A stretch of DNA of 64,000 nt, taken from assembly GCA_025041175.1 (NCBI GenBank), contig JAKCFJ010000001.1:434001-498000 (forward strand), in the 5' to 3' direction. Below, one piece after another: positions 35,623 through 44,560 of the stretch. This DNA is from Halobacteriales archaeon YIM A00010 (GTDB lineage: Archaea; Halobacteriota; Halobacteria; Halobacteriales; Haloarculaceae). The translations under genes were made by a program, and so were the position numbers. Each line of letters begins with the position of its first letter. Position 1 is the first letter of the stretch. The notes below the pieces were generated by a model. The model was not told the DNA's origin and did no database searches. It saw only the letters and a program-made list of their open reading frames with translations.

Positions 35623-35993
35623 GCCGTCAAGAGCGGCGTGGACCGCTGGAAGAAGGGGAAACGCACGAACCAACCACACTTTGACTCGTGGAGCGTGGTT
35701 TACGACAAGCGCGCAGCGACCATCCACGACGACCGAGTGTCGCTTGCGACACCCGACGGGCGTGTCGAATGCGAGTACGTCCCCCCGAACGATGAAACCC
35801 GCGAGACGCCCTACTCGAAGTACGTGGTGGGCGACGACTTCGAGTTCCGTACGAGTACACTCCAGTACGATGCGGCTATGCAGGAGTTCTACTTCCACGT
35901 CGGAACGCGACGGTACGACAGCGAGACTGATGACGACGCCGACGGTACGGCAGATACCGAGCACCAGACGGTCCTCGGTATCGACCTCGGCGT

Positions 35994-36048
35994 TCACAAG
36001 ACCAGAGGTCTTGTTAGCCAACCAGAACGCTCCGCGTTCTGGTGACGT
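35994..36048. repeat. 55-bp double-hairpin insert in tnpB (second)
   Basis: ACAAGACC-AGA-GGTCTTGT, linker TAGCCA, then a 10-bp stem ACCAGAACGC-TCC-GCGTTCTGGT. It interrupts GVNSLAV and is flanked by CGT on both sides. CCAGAAC/GTTCTGG is shared with the first insert, so the two are related. It shifts the frame by 1. Confidence 0.85.
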
Positions 36049-36758
36049 GAACAGTCTCGCTGTTGCTTCGACAGGCACGTTCTGGCAGGGCGACGATTAC
36101 GACCACTGGGTGAGAGAGTTCGAGAACCGCCGGGCGTCGATGCAACAGCGCGGTGGGCAAGCCGCCCACCTCGCCATGCTCCGTCTGGGCAAGCGTGAAC
36201 GCGCATGGCGCAAGCAGTACATACACACTATCGCCAACGAACTCGTCACGGAAGCGGTCGAAACCGACTGCGACGTTATCGTGTTCGAGGACTTGACCGA
36301 CATCCGCGAACGGGTGCCGTTCGCGGACTGGCACCACATCTGGGCGTTTCGTCGCCTGCACGAGTACGTCAAGTACAAAGCGCCCGAACGTGGTGTCTCG
36401 GTCGAAACGGTGAAGCCGAACCACACAAGCCAGCGCTGCTCTCGCATCGGCTGTGGCTTCACCCACGAGGACAACCGCGATGGTGAGCACTTCAGTTGTC
36501 GGAAGTGCGAGTACGAAGTCAACGCAGACTACAACGCAGCGAAGAACATCGGGCTACGCTACGCCCGGAAACGACAACACAGACTGCGTTCGTCGTCCAC
36601 GTCGGCGAACGCAGACGCACCCGTAGATGTGCGTATACATGGTGGGATGTTGAACAGCAACGGTCCCCGGCAAGAAGCCGGGGACTGATTGCCGGGAGTC
36701 CACATCAAAGCCCCTCCCTCAGGGAGCGAGCGTAAGCGAGCGAGCTGGGAGGGGTTAT

Positions 36759-37580
36759 TTACTCGTAGATGTTGTAGTAGTCCAGTATCCCGCGCGTGAT
36801 CGTCTTCTGCCAGCGAACCCGCGCGTCTTCGTTCACGCCGTCGTAGGTTTCGACGATGAACGAGTGGATTCCTGCGTCGTAGTCGGCCTTCTCCGACAGC
36901 AGCCCGGTCGGCGCTTTGTTCGGTCCGCTGATCCGTCCGTGACCGAACCGAAAGCGCTTGTCACCGATCGTCTTGTTGGCCCGCCTGATACCCATCCGGG
37001 CGGCGTCGTAGGTGGTGGATCTCCCCCGGTGGAACACCGTCTGACCGAGGCCCGACGGCGTCCCGTTGAGGATCCCTTTCGACTCGTGGAGCGAGATGAG
37101 CACATCCGGCTCCGAGGTGGTAACTGCACCCCAGATCAACTGTGCCAACGCCGACGTTGGTTTCGATCCCACGGTGAACTTCCGATTCAGGTTTCCGAAC
37201 GCGTTCTCCCGTCTGTGCTGTTTGATGGCCGCCGGGTTCGCTTCGGGAAGCACCGCTAACTGTCCATAATCCGGCGTCCACTCCGCGATGTCGTGGGCAG
37301 CGATGATCCCGGCCCGCTCGTCGCCGTGGATCCCACCGACGATGAACCCCGTCGGTCCGTCGGTCCTACTGTCAACCGTACTCACATCAAGGGTATCTGG
37401 TGCGTTCGGAGTTTCGATCGACGCTGGAGAATCCGGGTTGTCTGTATCACGACGGGAACACGCGTTTTTCGTTCCATCGCCACCGTTTCCCGCTGCCGAT
37501 GCCTGGCCAATACACGCAACGCTAGCGCTAACCGTTGTCATCGCGGCCAAAAACGATCGTCTTCCTCGTCCCCCTTGCAT
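36759..37580 (-). CDS. Tat-exported succinylglutamate desuccinylase/aspartoacylase-like protein
   Basis: This 273-residue protein begins MQGGRGRRSFLAAM, a twin-arginine signal peptide ending near ASA, so it acts outside the membrane. The mature part is a zinc carboxypeptidase-like (M14) deacylase: the metal ligands are His and Glu in GGIHGDERAG near residue 90, and His in LISLHESKG near 165. The catalytic Glu is probably in SFIVETYDG near the end. Substrate unknown. Its stop abuts the IS1341-type right end. Confidence 0.75.
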   Translation of the reverse strand: MQGGRGRRSFLAAMTTVSASVACIGQASAAGNGGDGTKNACSRRDTDNPDSPASIETPNAPDTLDVSTVDSRTDGPTGFIVGGIHGDERAGIIAAHDIAEWTPDYGQLAVLPEANPAAIKQHRRENAFGNLNRKFTVGSKPTSALAQLIWGAVTTSEPDVLISLHESKGILNGTPSGLGQTVFHRGRSTTYDAARMGIRRANKTIGDKRFRFGHGRISGPNKAPTGLLSEKADYDAGIHSFIVETYDGVNEDARVRWQKTITRGILDYYNIYE

Positions 37581-37740
37581 AAAGATGAGATTCGATTAAC
37601 TCGGCAATAAAACTTTTCTAAGTTGTATGTGAATGATTATCAAACAGCAACTAATCAACGGGTGACAATAAAGAATAACATCACCACAGCTGTTCGTTTT
37701 CGCTCTCTTTCGTCGGGTTGCTCCCCGAGGTGTCGTTGCG

Positions 37741-38760
37741 CTACAGCTCTTCGACCGCGCTGACAGCGTCTTCGAGAGGCGGTACATCGAACAGCTCCTG
37801 TTCGATGTAGGTGTTCGTGCCCGCGGTGTACAGGTCTGACACCGCGCTGACCACCTCCCGATCGAGCGGTTGTGGATCGGCGTCACAGAGCGTTCGCCAA
37901 TCGGCGATATCTTGCTCTTTGGCGTTTTGTTTGGCCTGTTGGACGCTTTCTACCCACTCGGACTGTGTCCGTTTGTGGTACTGTCGGAGCAGTTCTTTCG
38001 ACACCTGTTGTCCGTCGTATGAGAACCGGTTCTCATCGAAGGTGCCAACCACGTCCGCGACGCGGACGTTGCCGTCGGAGTAGAGACACTCGATCTTACC
38101 ATCCTCGTGGTGTAATCCCACGTTGTCCGCCCGTTGTGTGATGAGCTGGTTCACCGATTCCGCGAGCGATTCGAGGTCGTCGACATCGGCTTGGCCGGCG
38201 ATCTCGTCCGCTTGCTCGCGCGAAAGCAGCCGATCGGACTCCTCGTATTTGCTCGTGAACTCGATCACCGGCTCGGGCAGCTCGACGGGTTCCCCGGGCC
38301 ACTCCTCCGCCTCGAGACCGACATCTTCGGGCTCGACCCGCGATCGGAGGCTCGATCCGACGGGAACCCGGTTCCGGTAGACGATTTCGAGCGGAATGAG
38401 GTAGTTGTCTCCCGCAGCCGAATGGAACGCCTCGTAGTCGTAGTTCCGCCCCTCGTGCGGGAGTTCTGGAACGCGGGTGAGATCGATCACCATCTCCTGT
38501 GGCGGAAGCGTCACGGCGTCGAGGCTCGTCGCGTCCCCCTTATCCATGACGCCACGGTAGTGGGTGTCGATGCCGTTATCCTCGAGGAGTTCGAAGGTAG
38601 CAGCGCCCATCGCACACAGACTCGCTCCCTTTTCGGGAATCGAATCGGGCATCTTCCCCCAATCGAACACCGAGTAGTCGTCGGTAAAGAGAAATCGGCC
38701 TCGGCCGAGTCGATCCGGTGTTGGCGCCTTCTCGACGTGGATCTCTTTGACGCTCGTCAT
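37741..38760 (-). CDS. purC: SAICAR synthetase PurC
   Basis: This 339-residue enzyme joins CAIR and aspartate in purine synthesis. It has the haloarchaeal form of the family: GRGRFLFTDDYSVFDWGKMPD near residue 18 (phosphate and substrate loop), IPLEIVYRNRVPVGSS near 120 and VADVVGTFDENRF near 240. It is longer than the bacterial enzyme by about 100 residues. The start at 38760 gives the conserved MTSVKEIHVE. It is divergent from the Hsp70-like gene. Confidence 0.9.
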   Translation of the reverse strand: MTSVKEIHVEKAPTPDRLGRGRFLFTDDYSVFDWGKMPDSIPEKGASLCAMGAATFELLEDNGIDTHYRGVMDKGDATSLDAVTLPPQEMVIDLTRVPELPHEGRNYDYEAFHSAAGDNYLIPLEIVYRNRVPVGSSLRSRVEPEDVGLEAEEWPGEPVELPEPVIEFTSKYEESDRLLSREQADEIAGQADVDDLESLAESVNQLITQRADNVGLHHEDGKIECLYSDGNVRVADVVGTFDENRFSYDGQQVSKELLRQYHKRTQSEWVESVQQAKQNAKEQDIADWRTLCDADPQPLDREVVSAVSDLYTAGTNTYIEQELFDVPPLEDAVSAVEEL

Positions 38761-39106
38761 ACACCATTCTTCCGCGGGTCGCACTAATCGATTTCTATCG
38801 ACGCGAGAGAACGAACCTGCTCCGACAATACGTTGGTTCCATACTGTGAAGCGACGAGACGGGGGTCATCCTGGGAGCATATCTCGCCGCCTCCCAGATG
38901 GCACACTATCTTCGAGGCGGTGAGAGCGAACGACGAACAGCCGCACGTGGAGAGCGGGCCGCACGGCCCGCCGGCGGTCACCGAAACGAACCGTCTAGTG
39001 AACCGAAACCATCTCTTGGTCAATCAGTTAGCAATTGGTTTATCAGAGTGGCAAATCAATCGATTAACGTAACGGCCGAGGAGAACGCGAACAGCACGGG
39101 GAGACG
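38761..39106. other. 346-base divergent intergenic region
   Basis: No gene seen. GCGGGCC-GCAC-GGCCCGC (38954-38971) is a 7-bp stem. AT-rich stretches near 39025-39070 (GGTTTATC, CGATTAACG) are promoter candidates for the Hsp70-like gene, which has a 5' leader containing GAGGAG. Confidence 0.4.
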
Positions 39107-40744
39107 ATGGGGACACCGAACGTTGGCATCGACATCGGAACGACGACTAGCGCGCTGGCGACGGTGGACGACGAGGCGACGGTTTCGGAGGGAGAGTGTG
39201 TGTCCGTCCCCACCGTTATCTCGTTCGAAGGAGAGCACGCAGTGGTGGGCGAGTCGGCGCGCGAGCGGGCAGTTAGCGATCCCTTTCGCACCGTTCGGTC
39301 GTTCAAACGGCTTCTAGGTACCGACGAGCGCGTCTCCGTCGTCGTCGACGGGCAGACCCAAGAATACACGCCCGAAGAGCTGACGGCGTTGGTGCTCACG
39401 AAACTCCAGCGAGCCGCTGCAGCCGAAACTGGGAGCGATCACCGGCTCGATGGGGCCGTGGTCACGGTTCCGGCGGCGTTCACCGCTCGCCAGCGTCGGG
39501 CGCTGTGTCACGCCTGTGAGATCGCGGGGATCGACGTCGCTCGCCTCATGGCCGAGCCGACGGCAGCGGCGCTTGCCCACGGAGCACAGACCGGGCTCGA
39601 CGGGACGATCCTCGTGTACGATCTGGGTGGTGGTGGGTTCGACGCAGCGCTCATCAACGTCACCGATGGGGTGTTCGACGTTCTGGGCACACACGGGGAT
39701 CCCTGGGTCGGTGGCGATGCGTTCGACGCCGAGATCGTGGAGTGGTTGGATCTCCACCTCGAACGGAAGCACGGCATTCGTCTCGACAGCGATCCGATCG
39801 CCACAGAGCGGCTGTTCGTGGCGGCTCGAACGGCAAAACACGCGTTGGTATCCCACACGTCAACAACGATCACCGCCACTCTCGAACACGGTGGGCAGAG
39901 CTACGGGATCAGACAGCCACTCCACCGGGACCAGCTGGAGCGACGCACTCGTGGTCTCGTGGCGCGGACGGTCAGCGTCTGTGAGGAGCTTCTCGATGGG
40001 GTCGGATTCGACGAGGAACGGTTGGATGGACTGCTTTTTGTGGGGGGTGTGACCGAACTCCCGTTCGTTCGCGAGCGCATCACCGACCGGTTCGGACACG
40101 CAGGGAAGCGGCTCGGTGAAACAACCACCGCACTGGGTGGGGCGACCCGAGCGGCGGTCGTCGAGGAGCCTCCGGTGGCCCACAGTGGTGCCACAACGCG
40201 GTTCATCCCCCAGGAGACGGTCGTTCTCGACGCGACGCCGCACTCGATCAGCCTCGAATCCACTCGGAAAGACGGGGACGAGGACCGGCTGATCCCCAAC
40301 AACGTCACCGTTCCAACGCGGACGAAAGCGGTGATCACGACCGCAACCGATCGCCAACAGTATGTAGTCGTTCCAGTGTATTACGACCGTACGTTCGGGC
40401 CACCGCGCGAGCAACGATATCACCGAACCGGACCGGACCGGAGCACTGATCGAACCGCGACCGATCGAAGCATGGATGGGAACAGCACCTCGACTACGAG
40501 TACGCGAGCCGATGAAAGACGGGTCACGAGCGGACTGCTCGATGCGTTTCGCATCGGGCCACTGCGACCGCGCCGCGCCGGCGTCCCGTCTATCGAGGTG
40601 ACGTTCGAATTCGATCCCAACGGGATCGTACACGCACACGCCGAAGATCTCGACCGAGACGGCACGATCGAGACCACAGCCATCTATCGCCGCACGGAAA
40701 CGGAGATCAAGACGATGAAGCAGGAACAGCCGAGTGTTCGATGA
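39107..40744 (+). CDS. divergent Hsp70-like protein without lid
   Basis: This 545-residue paralogue of DnaK keeps the start VGIDIGTTTSALATV and VTVPAAFTARQRRAL, but the motif normally DLGGGTFD reads DLGGGGFDAAL near residue 174, losing the threonine that contacts ATP phosphates. The substrate domain (from about 375) is interrupted by a long Arg/Thr/Ser insert (about 440-475), and the protein ends after VTFEFDPNGIVHAHAED without the helical lid. The downstream J-domain membrane gene follows after 54 bases, so the two may form a dedicated chaperone pair. Confidence 0.8.
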   Translation: MGTPNVGIDIGTTTSALATVDDEATVSEGECVSVPTVISFEGEHAVVGESARERAVSDPFRTVRSFKRLLGTDERVSVVVDGQTQEYTPEELTALVLTKLQRAAAAETGSDHRLDGAVVTVPAAFTARQRRALCHACEIAGIDVARLMAEPTAAALAHGAQTGLDGTILVYDLGGGGFDAALINVTDGVFDVLGTHGDPWVGGDAFDAEIVEWLDLHLERKHGIRLDSDPIATERLFVAARTAKHALVSHTSTTITATLEHGGQSYGIRQPLHRDQLERRTRGLVARTVSVCEELLDGVGFDEERLDGLLFVGGVTELPFVRERITDRFGHAGKRLGETTTALGGATRAAVVEEPPVAHSGATTRFIPQETVVLDATPHSISLESTRKDGDEDRLIPNNVTVPTRTKAVITTATDRQQYVVVPVYYDRTFGPPREQRYHRTGPDRSTDRTATDRSMDGNSTSTTSTRADERRVTSGLLDAFRIGPLRPRRAGVPSIEVTFEFDPNGIVHAHAEDLDRDGTIETTAIYRRTETEIKTMKQEQPSVR

Positions 40745-40798
40745 CCGGAACCGAAACGATGGGCGGACTGCCGAACCGTCACCGATCCGAGCTGTAGC

Positions 40799-42313
40799 AT
40801 GACCGAGTCGTACTACGAACTTCTTGGCGTCGAACCGGACGCCTCCCCCGAGGAAATCGAGACCGCTTACCGAGAAACAGTCAAGCAGGTTCATCCCGAC
40901 AAGAACGACGGCCCTGATGCCGAGGAGACGTTCATGCGGGTCCAGGAGGCGCATTCGGTGTTGACAGATCCGGAACAGCGCGCGCAGTACGATCGTCGTC
41001 AATCCGCAACCGAGACCACGGAGGCCGATACCGATCCCAACGGGGCGGCCGGAGCGGATCACCGAGCACACGACGGATCGTCTCCCAACGAGCACGCTGG
41101 CCGGCAGCGAGAGCAACAGGCGGATTCCGACGAAGGGAAACGACACCGGCGTCGGAGCAGCTGGACCGATCGATCCGATCCGAACCGCTCGGCCACCCAG
41201 CGGACGTCCCGGTCTCGGGCGTCCGAACACGAATCCGGCTCCCTCCGCCGTGGGTCGGTGTGGGACACACAGCGGTCGATGATCGTGGAAGCCGTTTGGA
41301 AGGGGTGTGTGACGCTGTTGTGGGCGGTTGGAACGATGATAGCGGTGGTACGGTGTCCACGCCGGTTGGCCGTCGATCGAGCGGGTCTCCGGAACGCGGT
41401 GACGACCCCGACGGGGATACGGATCAGCGCGACGGTCGCGTTCGTGCTCGGGGCCACCATCGTCGCCGGCTACCTCGGTCACCAGCCACACGAATCGCCG
41501 GGAGTCGGGCTGACGATCGTCGTCGCCGGGTTGATCGGAAGCTACGCGGGGTACGATCTCCTGTTCCCGACACCGTATTACGAGCCAACGCGCCAGCGCT
41601 ACGACCCTCATGGCACACAACGCCTCTGGCCCATCGTGGCGACGAATCTTTTCGGGATCGGTCTCGTTGCCGTCGCACTAATCGGTGGTGCACCGACTGG
41701 AGGCATCGCGTTCACGGTGGTGGTGCTCCTGCCCGTCTCCGTCTCCCTTTTGCTCTCGGATCTCGTCCGGCCGACGACGTCGCCCGACCACTCGGCCGGT
41801 GTCAGGCATCTACTCGGCGCTCTCACGCGCTCGGTGAGCGTGCTTCCCGCGCTCGTGATCGGCCTGCTCGTGTTCACCCAGTGGGGGCTCGATGTGCCCG
41901 CGATGCTGGATAGTGGAGGATGGACGACCGCAACCCCGTGGTTTCGGCGGCTCACGCTCGGGGGGATGCACGTGGGACTCGTGCTCAACCTCGTCGTCGG
42001 CGTGTTCGTCTGTGCCTGTCTGCTCTGGAGCATGTACGCCATGTGCCTCCACCTCACCGCTGCTCCGTGGACCGATCGGTACAGCTACGGCTACCAGGTC
42101 CGCCCCGGTCCGTGGAACCTGTTGGTCGCCGGTCCATTCGTCGTCGTGGGGTGGATGATCGTCGCTGGGGTGGCCACGATCGAAATCCCGGTGGGCGTTT
42201 CGACGATCACTATCACCCAACAGGGGCTGTTGATGGCCCTGTTTTTCCTCCCCTCGGTGGTGACCGGGCTGTACATCCTTCGACGACGACTCGAACCGAT
42301 GTTCCACGTGTGA
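40799..42313 (+). CDS. J-domain membrane protein
   Basis: This 504-residue protein has an N-terminal J domain (SYYELLGVEPDASPEEIETA) with the HPD tripeptide in QVHPDKNDG at residues 32-38, able to stimulate an Hsp70 ATPase. A hydrophilic Arg/Ser/Asp linker covers about 70-160. The rest has about eight hydrophobic segments (170-500) of no family I recognise. Its place after the divergent Hsp70 suggests it recruits that protein to the membrane. It ends 2 bases before the cofG stop on the other strand. Confidence 0.8.
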   Translation: MTESYYELLGVEPDASPEEIETAYRETVKQVHPDKNDGPDAEETFMRVQEAHSVLTDPEQRAQYDRRQSATETTEADTDPNGAAGADHRAHDGSSPNEHAGRQREQQADSDEGKRHRRRSSWTDRSDPNRSATQRTSRSRASEHESGSLRRGSVWDTQRSMIVEAVWKGCVTLLWAVGTMIAVVRCPRRLAVDRAGLRNAVTTPTGIRISATVAFVLGATIVAGYLGHQPHESPGVGLTIVVAGLIGSYAGYDLLFPTPYYEPTRQRYDPHGTQRLWPIVATNLFGIGLVAVALIGGAPTGGIAFTVVVLLPVSVSLLLSDLVRPTTSPDHSAGVRHLLGALTRSVSVLPALVIGLLVFTQWGLDVPAMLDSGGWTTATPWFRRLTLGGMHVGLVLNLVVGVFVCACLLWSMYAMCLHLTAAPWTDRYSYGYQVRPGPWNLLVAGPFVVVGWMIVAGVATIEIPVGVSTITITQQGLLMALFFLPSVVTGLYILRRRLEPMFHV

Positions 42314-42315
42314 TA

Positions 42316-43596
42316 TCAGTTATTCAAAACAGATTGGTACCGTCTCCCGGCCTCGTTGTCGGCGTGGATGGCGTCGTCGATCCGGGGAGAGAGCCAGTTC
42401 TCACCGACGTACCGCTCGTAGACGGGCAGGCGTTCGGTGAGCGGGACGCCAGCCACGTCCGCGATGTCGCGCAGTTCGGCCAGCGCGGGCCACGCGTAGT
42501 CGGGGTTGATGTAGTCGTCGGTGACGGGCGAAACGCCACCCAGATCATCGACGCCACAGTCCAGCAGCTCACGAACCGGGGACAGGTTGGGCGGCACTTG
42601 GACGCTCACCGTCTCCGGAAGGGCGGCCCGGGCCATCGCAACGGCGCGGCGCGTCGTCTCCACAGGGACGGGATCCTCGCGCCACCGCTCGTTGGGAACG
42701 ACGTTCTGGACGAGCACTTCCTGGATGTGGCCGTGCCGCTCGTGCAGTCTGGCGATCGCCAGCAGGCTCACCGCCCGGTCGCGCCACGTTTCCCCGATCC
42801 CGACCAGGATGCCGGTCGTGAACGGCACGCCGAGCTCGCCCGCAACGCGGATCGTGTTCAGCCGCTGTTCGGGCGACTTCGCGCGCGGGCCGCCGTGGGC
42901 CTGCACGTCGGCCGTCGTCTCTAGCATGACGCCCATGCTCGCGTTCACGTCGGCCACCTGCTCCATCTGTGCGCGCGTCTGATCGCCGGGATTCGAGTGG
43001 GGAAGCAGCCCCTCATCGAGCGCGATCTCACACGCCTCCCGGAGGTAGGAGTGGATCGACTCGTGGCCCCATTCTGCGAGCTGCTCGTGGATCTGCGCGT
43101 ATCGCTCGTCGGGATCGTCGCCGAACGTGAACAACGCCTCCGTACAACCGGCGTCTGCCCCCATTCTGACGGACTCCCTGATCTCGTCGGGGCTCATGAG
43201 CGACGCTTGTCCTGGCGGGTCGTAGTACGTACAGTACGTGCACGTGTACCGACACGCCGTCGTGAGCGGCACGAACACGTTCCGAGCAAAACTCAGCTCC
43301 GAGGCCGCCCCCACGTCGTCGGGCGTAACGTCCAACAACTGGTTGATCTCCGATTCCGATATCGACAGCGATTCCGAGATGGCGGCCGAACTCCCACCGC
43401 TGTCCCTGTCGGCGGCGCGTCCGCCAGCCCCGTCGTCCGTCCTCGGTGATGTCACGCGCAGTGGTTCATTCCGGTAGTAAAAAAGGCTATCCTCCCGAAA
43501 GAGGACCAGCCACGGTCCCGTCTCCACGCTGTTCGGGATCGTCTCGCTTTGGCATCCATTTGCGGTGAACAGTCGCACCACGTGCGACCCCCGCAT
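42316..43596 (-). CDS. cofG: FO synthase subunit CofG (radical SAM)
   Basis: This radical SAM enzyme, with CofH, makes the deazaflavin FO of coenzyme F420. The iron-sulfur motif is CRYTCTYCTYYD near residue 114, followed by GCTEALFTFGDDPDERY. GILVGIGETWRDRA and GGVSPVTDDYINPD are typical of CofG. The open frame to 43596 gives 426 residues, but the first ~75 are low-complexity and atypical, so a non-ATG start nearer LLDVTPDDVGAA is possible. cofC lies 116 bases upstream on the same strand; cofH is not in the window. Confidence 0.9.
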   Translation of the reverse strand: MRGSHVVRLFTANGCQSETIPNSVETGPWLVLFREDSLFYYRNEPLRVTSPRTDDGAGGRAADRDSGGSSAAISESLSISESEINQLLDVTPDDVGAASELSFARNVFVPLTTACRYTCTYCTYYDPPGQASLMSPDEIRESVRMGADAGCTEALFTFGDDPDERYAQIHEQLAEWGHESIHSYLREACEIALDEGLLPHSNPGDQTRAQMEQVADVNASMGVMLETTADVQAHGGPRAKSPEQRLNTIRVAGELGVPFTTGILVGIGETWRDRAVSLLAIARLHERHGHIQEVLVQNVVPNERWREDPVPVETTRRAVAMARAALPETVSVQVPPNLSPVRELLDCGVDDLGGVSPVTDDYINPDYAWPALAELRDIADVAGVPLTERLPVYERYVGENWLSPRIDDAIHADNEAGRRYQSVLNN

Positions 43597-43712
43597 ACTG
43601 TGTTACGTTATGGCATAGTATAGTCTTTGTCCTGTCCGTGGCCATATTCGATCCGACTGCACACACGGATGGCACAGATTGTGTGGAACTCACGCCGGAT
43701 GTGCCAACCATC

Positions 43713-44453
43713 TCAGGCGCGTTCGACGCCGACCCGTCCGGTATCGGTGTCGGTACACAGCGTGAACCGGTCGCCGAGCCAGTCGGCAGCCGAACCGGTG
43801 CCGTGGACGAGCAGCTCGGGGAGATCAGCCGGCTCGTCGATGTCCGTGCCGAGCCGGTAGGAGTCCACCGTTCGGGTGCTGGCACCGATCGTTTCACAGC
43901 GGGTCAGGTGGTCGATGTACGACGCTCCGTGGTAATCCACCCGGAAGTCGGGGTGGCGCGCGAACACGGCGTTCGTTCCACCTCCCCGTCCCGGAGCGAA
44001 CACCACGTCGCCCGGCGTTTCGAGGAGCCGGGCGACCGCTGTGGGCGTTGCGAGAGCGAGATCCGCCATCACGATCGCTGTTGCCGGCCTACGGCCGGCT
44101 TCTCGAGGCGCGTAGCGCCTCTCTGTCGCCGGACTCCGTCCGGCTGCTTGTCGAACATCGTTCGACTCTGTCGCCGAGCTTCGCTCGGCTGCTTGAGGAG
44201 CTTCGCTCCTCTCTGTTTCCGGCTGGAGCTGTGCGTTTACCGCCTCGGTCAACGGTCGGTTGTCGACGATACAGTCCTCCTCCGAAAGCGGGGCCGTCGA
44301 CAACACGGTCGGAACGTACCCCGCCTCTCGAACGGCGCTGAGAACGTCTTTGAGCATCCGCCGGGACAGCTCCCGACGTTCTCCTGCGTCGAGCACGGGC
44401 GCGAGCCGCGTTTTCGGCTCGTCGACGCGGTAGGGAACCAGCACGCGCGTCAT
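43713..44453 (-). CDS. cofC: 2-phospho-L-lactate guanylyltransferase CofC with in-frame hairpin insert
   Basis: This 246-residue nucleotidyltransferase activates phospholactate (or a related acid) with GTP in F420 synthesis. It starts MTRVLVPYRVDEPKTRLAPVL, the nucleotide loop, and has the metal-site AIVMADLALATPTAV and GDVVFAPGRGGGTNA further on. Between NAQL and AIVMADL there is an extra 45-residue Ala/Arg/Ser stretch made of three 15-residue units, encoded by the hairpin array at 44083-44217. The flanking catalytic segments are intact and the frame is open, so it may still work. ATG 44453 fits the family start. Confidence 0.85.
   Translation of the reverse strand: MTRVLVPYRVDEPKTRLAPVLDAGERRELSRRMLKDVLSAVREAGYVPTVLSTAPLSEEDCIVDNRPLTEAVNAQLQPETERSEAPQAAERSSATESNDVRQAAGRSPATERRYAPREAGRRPATAIVMADLALATPTAVARLLETPGDVVFAPGRGGGTNAVFARHPDFRVDYHGASYIDHLTRCETIGASTRTVDSYRLGTDIDEPADLPELLVHGTGSAADWLGDRFTLCTDTDTGRVGVERA
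44083..44217. repeat. three tandem 45-bp double-hairpin units inside cofC
   Basis: Six perfect 17-base hairpins, each a 7-bp stem with a 3-base loop, lie at 44083, 44105, 44128, 44150, 44173 and 44195. They alternate with 5-base (TTCTC, TGCTT, TGCTT) and 6-base (TCTGTC, TCTGTC, TCTGTT) spacers, giving an exact 45-base period. Stem arms differ (GCCGGCC, GAGGCGC, GCCGGAC, GTCGAAC, GCCGAGC, GAGGAGC), but every one is paired perfectly by its partner. CTGTT lies at both outer edges. Confidence 0.95.
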
Positions 44454-44560
44454 GGCTGTGGTAAACGAATGATCGACGGTCGTTTCATACCCCGCTGTCA
44501 ACGCCCGACGGACAAAAAGCTGTCAACCGAACTGTGCAACGCTCGTGCGCCACACAGGGG

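Larger units (their letters stand above)
35315..36688 (+). pseudogene. tnpB: TnpB broken by two double-hairpin insertions
   Basis: The true TnpB sequence runs in one frame to GRAVE, in another from [20 protein letters not shown] to TVLGIDLGV, then returns to the first at [12 protein letters not shown] and on to [10 protein letters not shown] and the zinc finger (CSRIGCG ... [17 protein letters not shown]). The frame changes fall exactly at two inserts of 53 and 55 bases. Together they add 108 bases, so the outer frame stays open through a shifted middle of about 140 codons. The catalytic Asp in GIDLGV is in the shifted part, so the protein is dead unless ribosomes slip twice. Confidence 0.85.
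35094..36757 (+). mobile_element. IS1341-type element (tnpB only), degraded
   Basis: The element carries a tnpB without tnpA. Its right end has two hairpins: GTCCCCGGC/GCCGGGGAC at 36663-36685 and a CCCCTCCC/GGGAGGGG stem at about 36710-36754, similar to the solo end at 51046. The left boundary is not resolved; a double hairpin at 35099-35144 may mark it. Its end touches the stop of the deacylase gene. Confidence 0.6.

Noticed and set aside
35581-36045. Separate 154-residue gene in the middle of tnpB
   Set aside because: It is the displaced central part of TnpB lying between two frame-shifting inserts, not an independent gene.
39860-41620. 586-codon minus-strand frame across the Hsp70 and J-protein genes
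   Set aside because: It spans two real genes and their spacer on the other strand. Composition is not that of a protein.
44083-44217. CRISPR array
   Set aside because: The repeating parts are the short spacers, while the 17-base segments are self-complementary and differ from each other. There is no conserved direct repeat of 25-37 bases, and it lies inside a coding gene.
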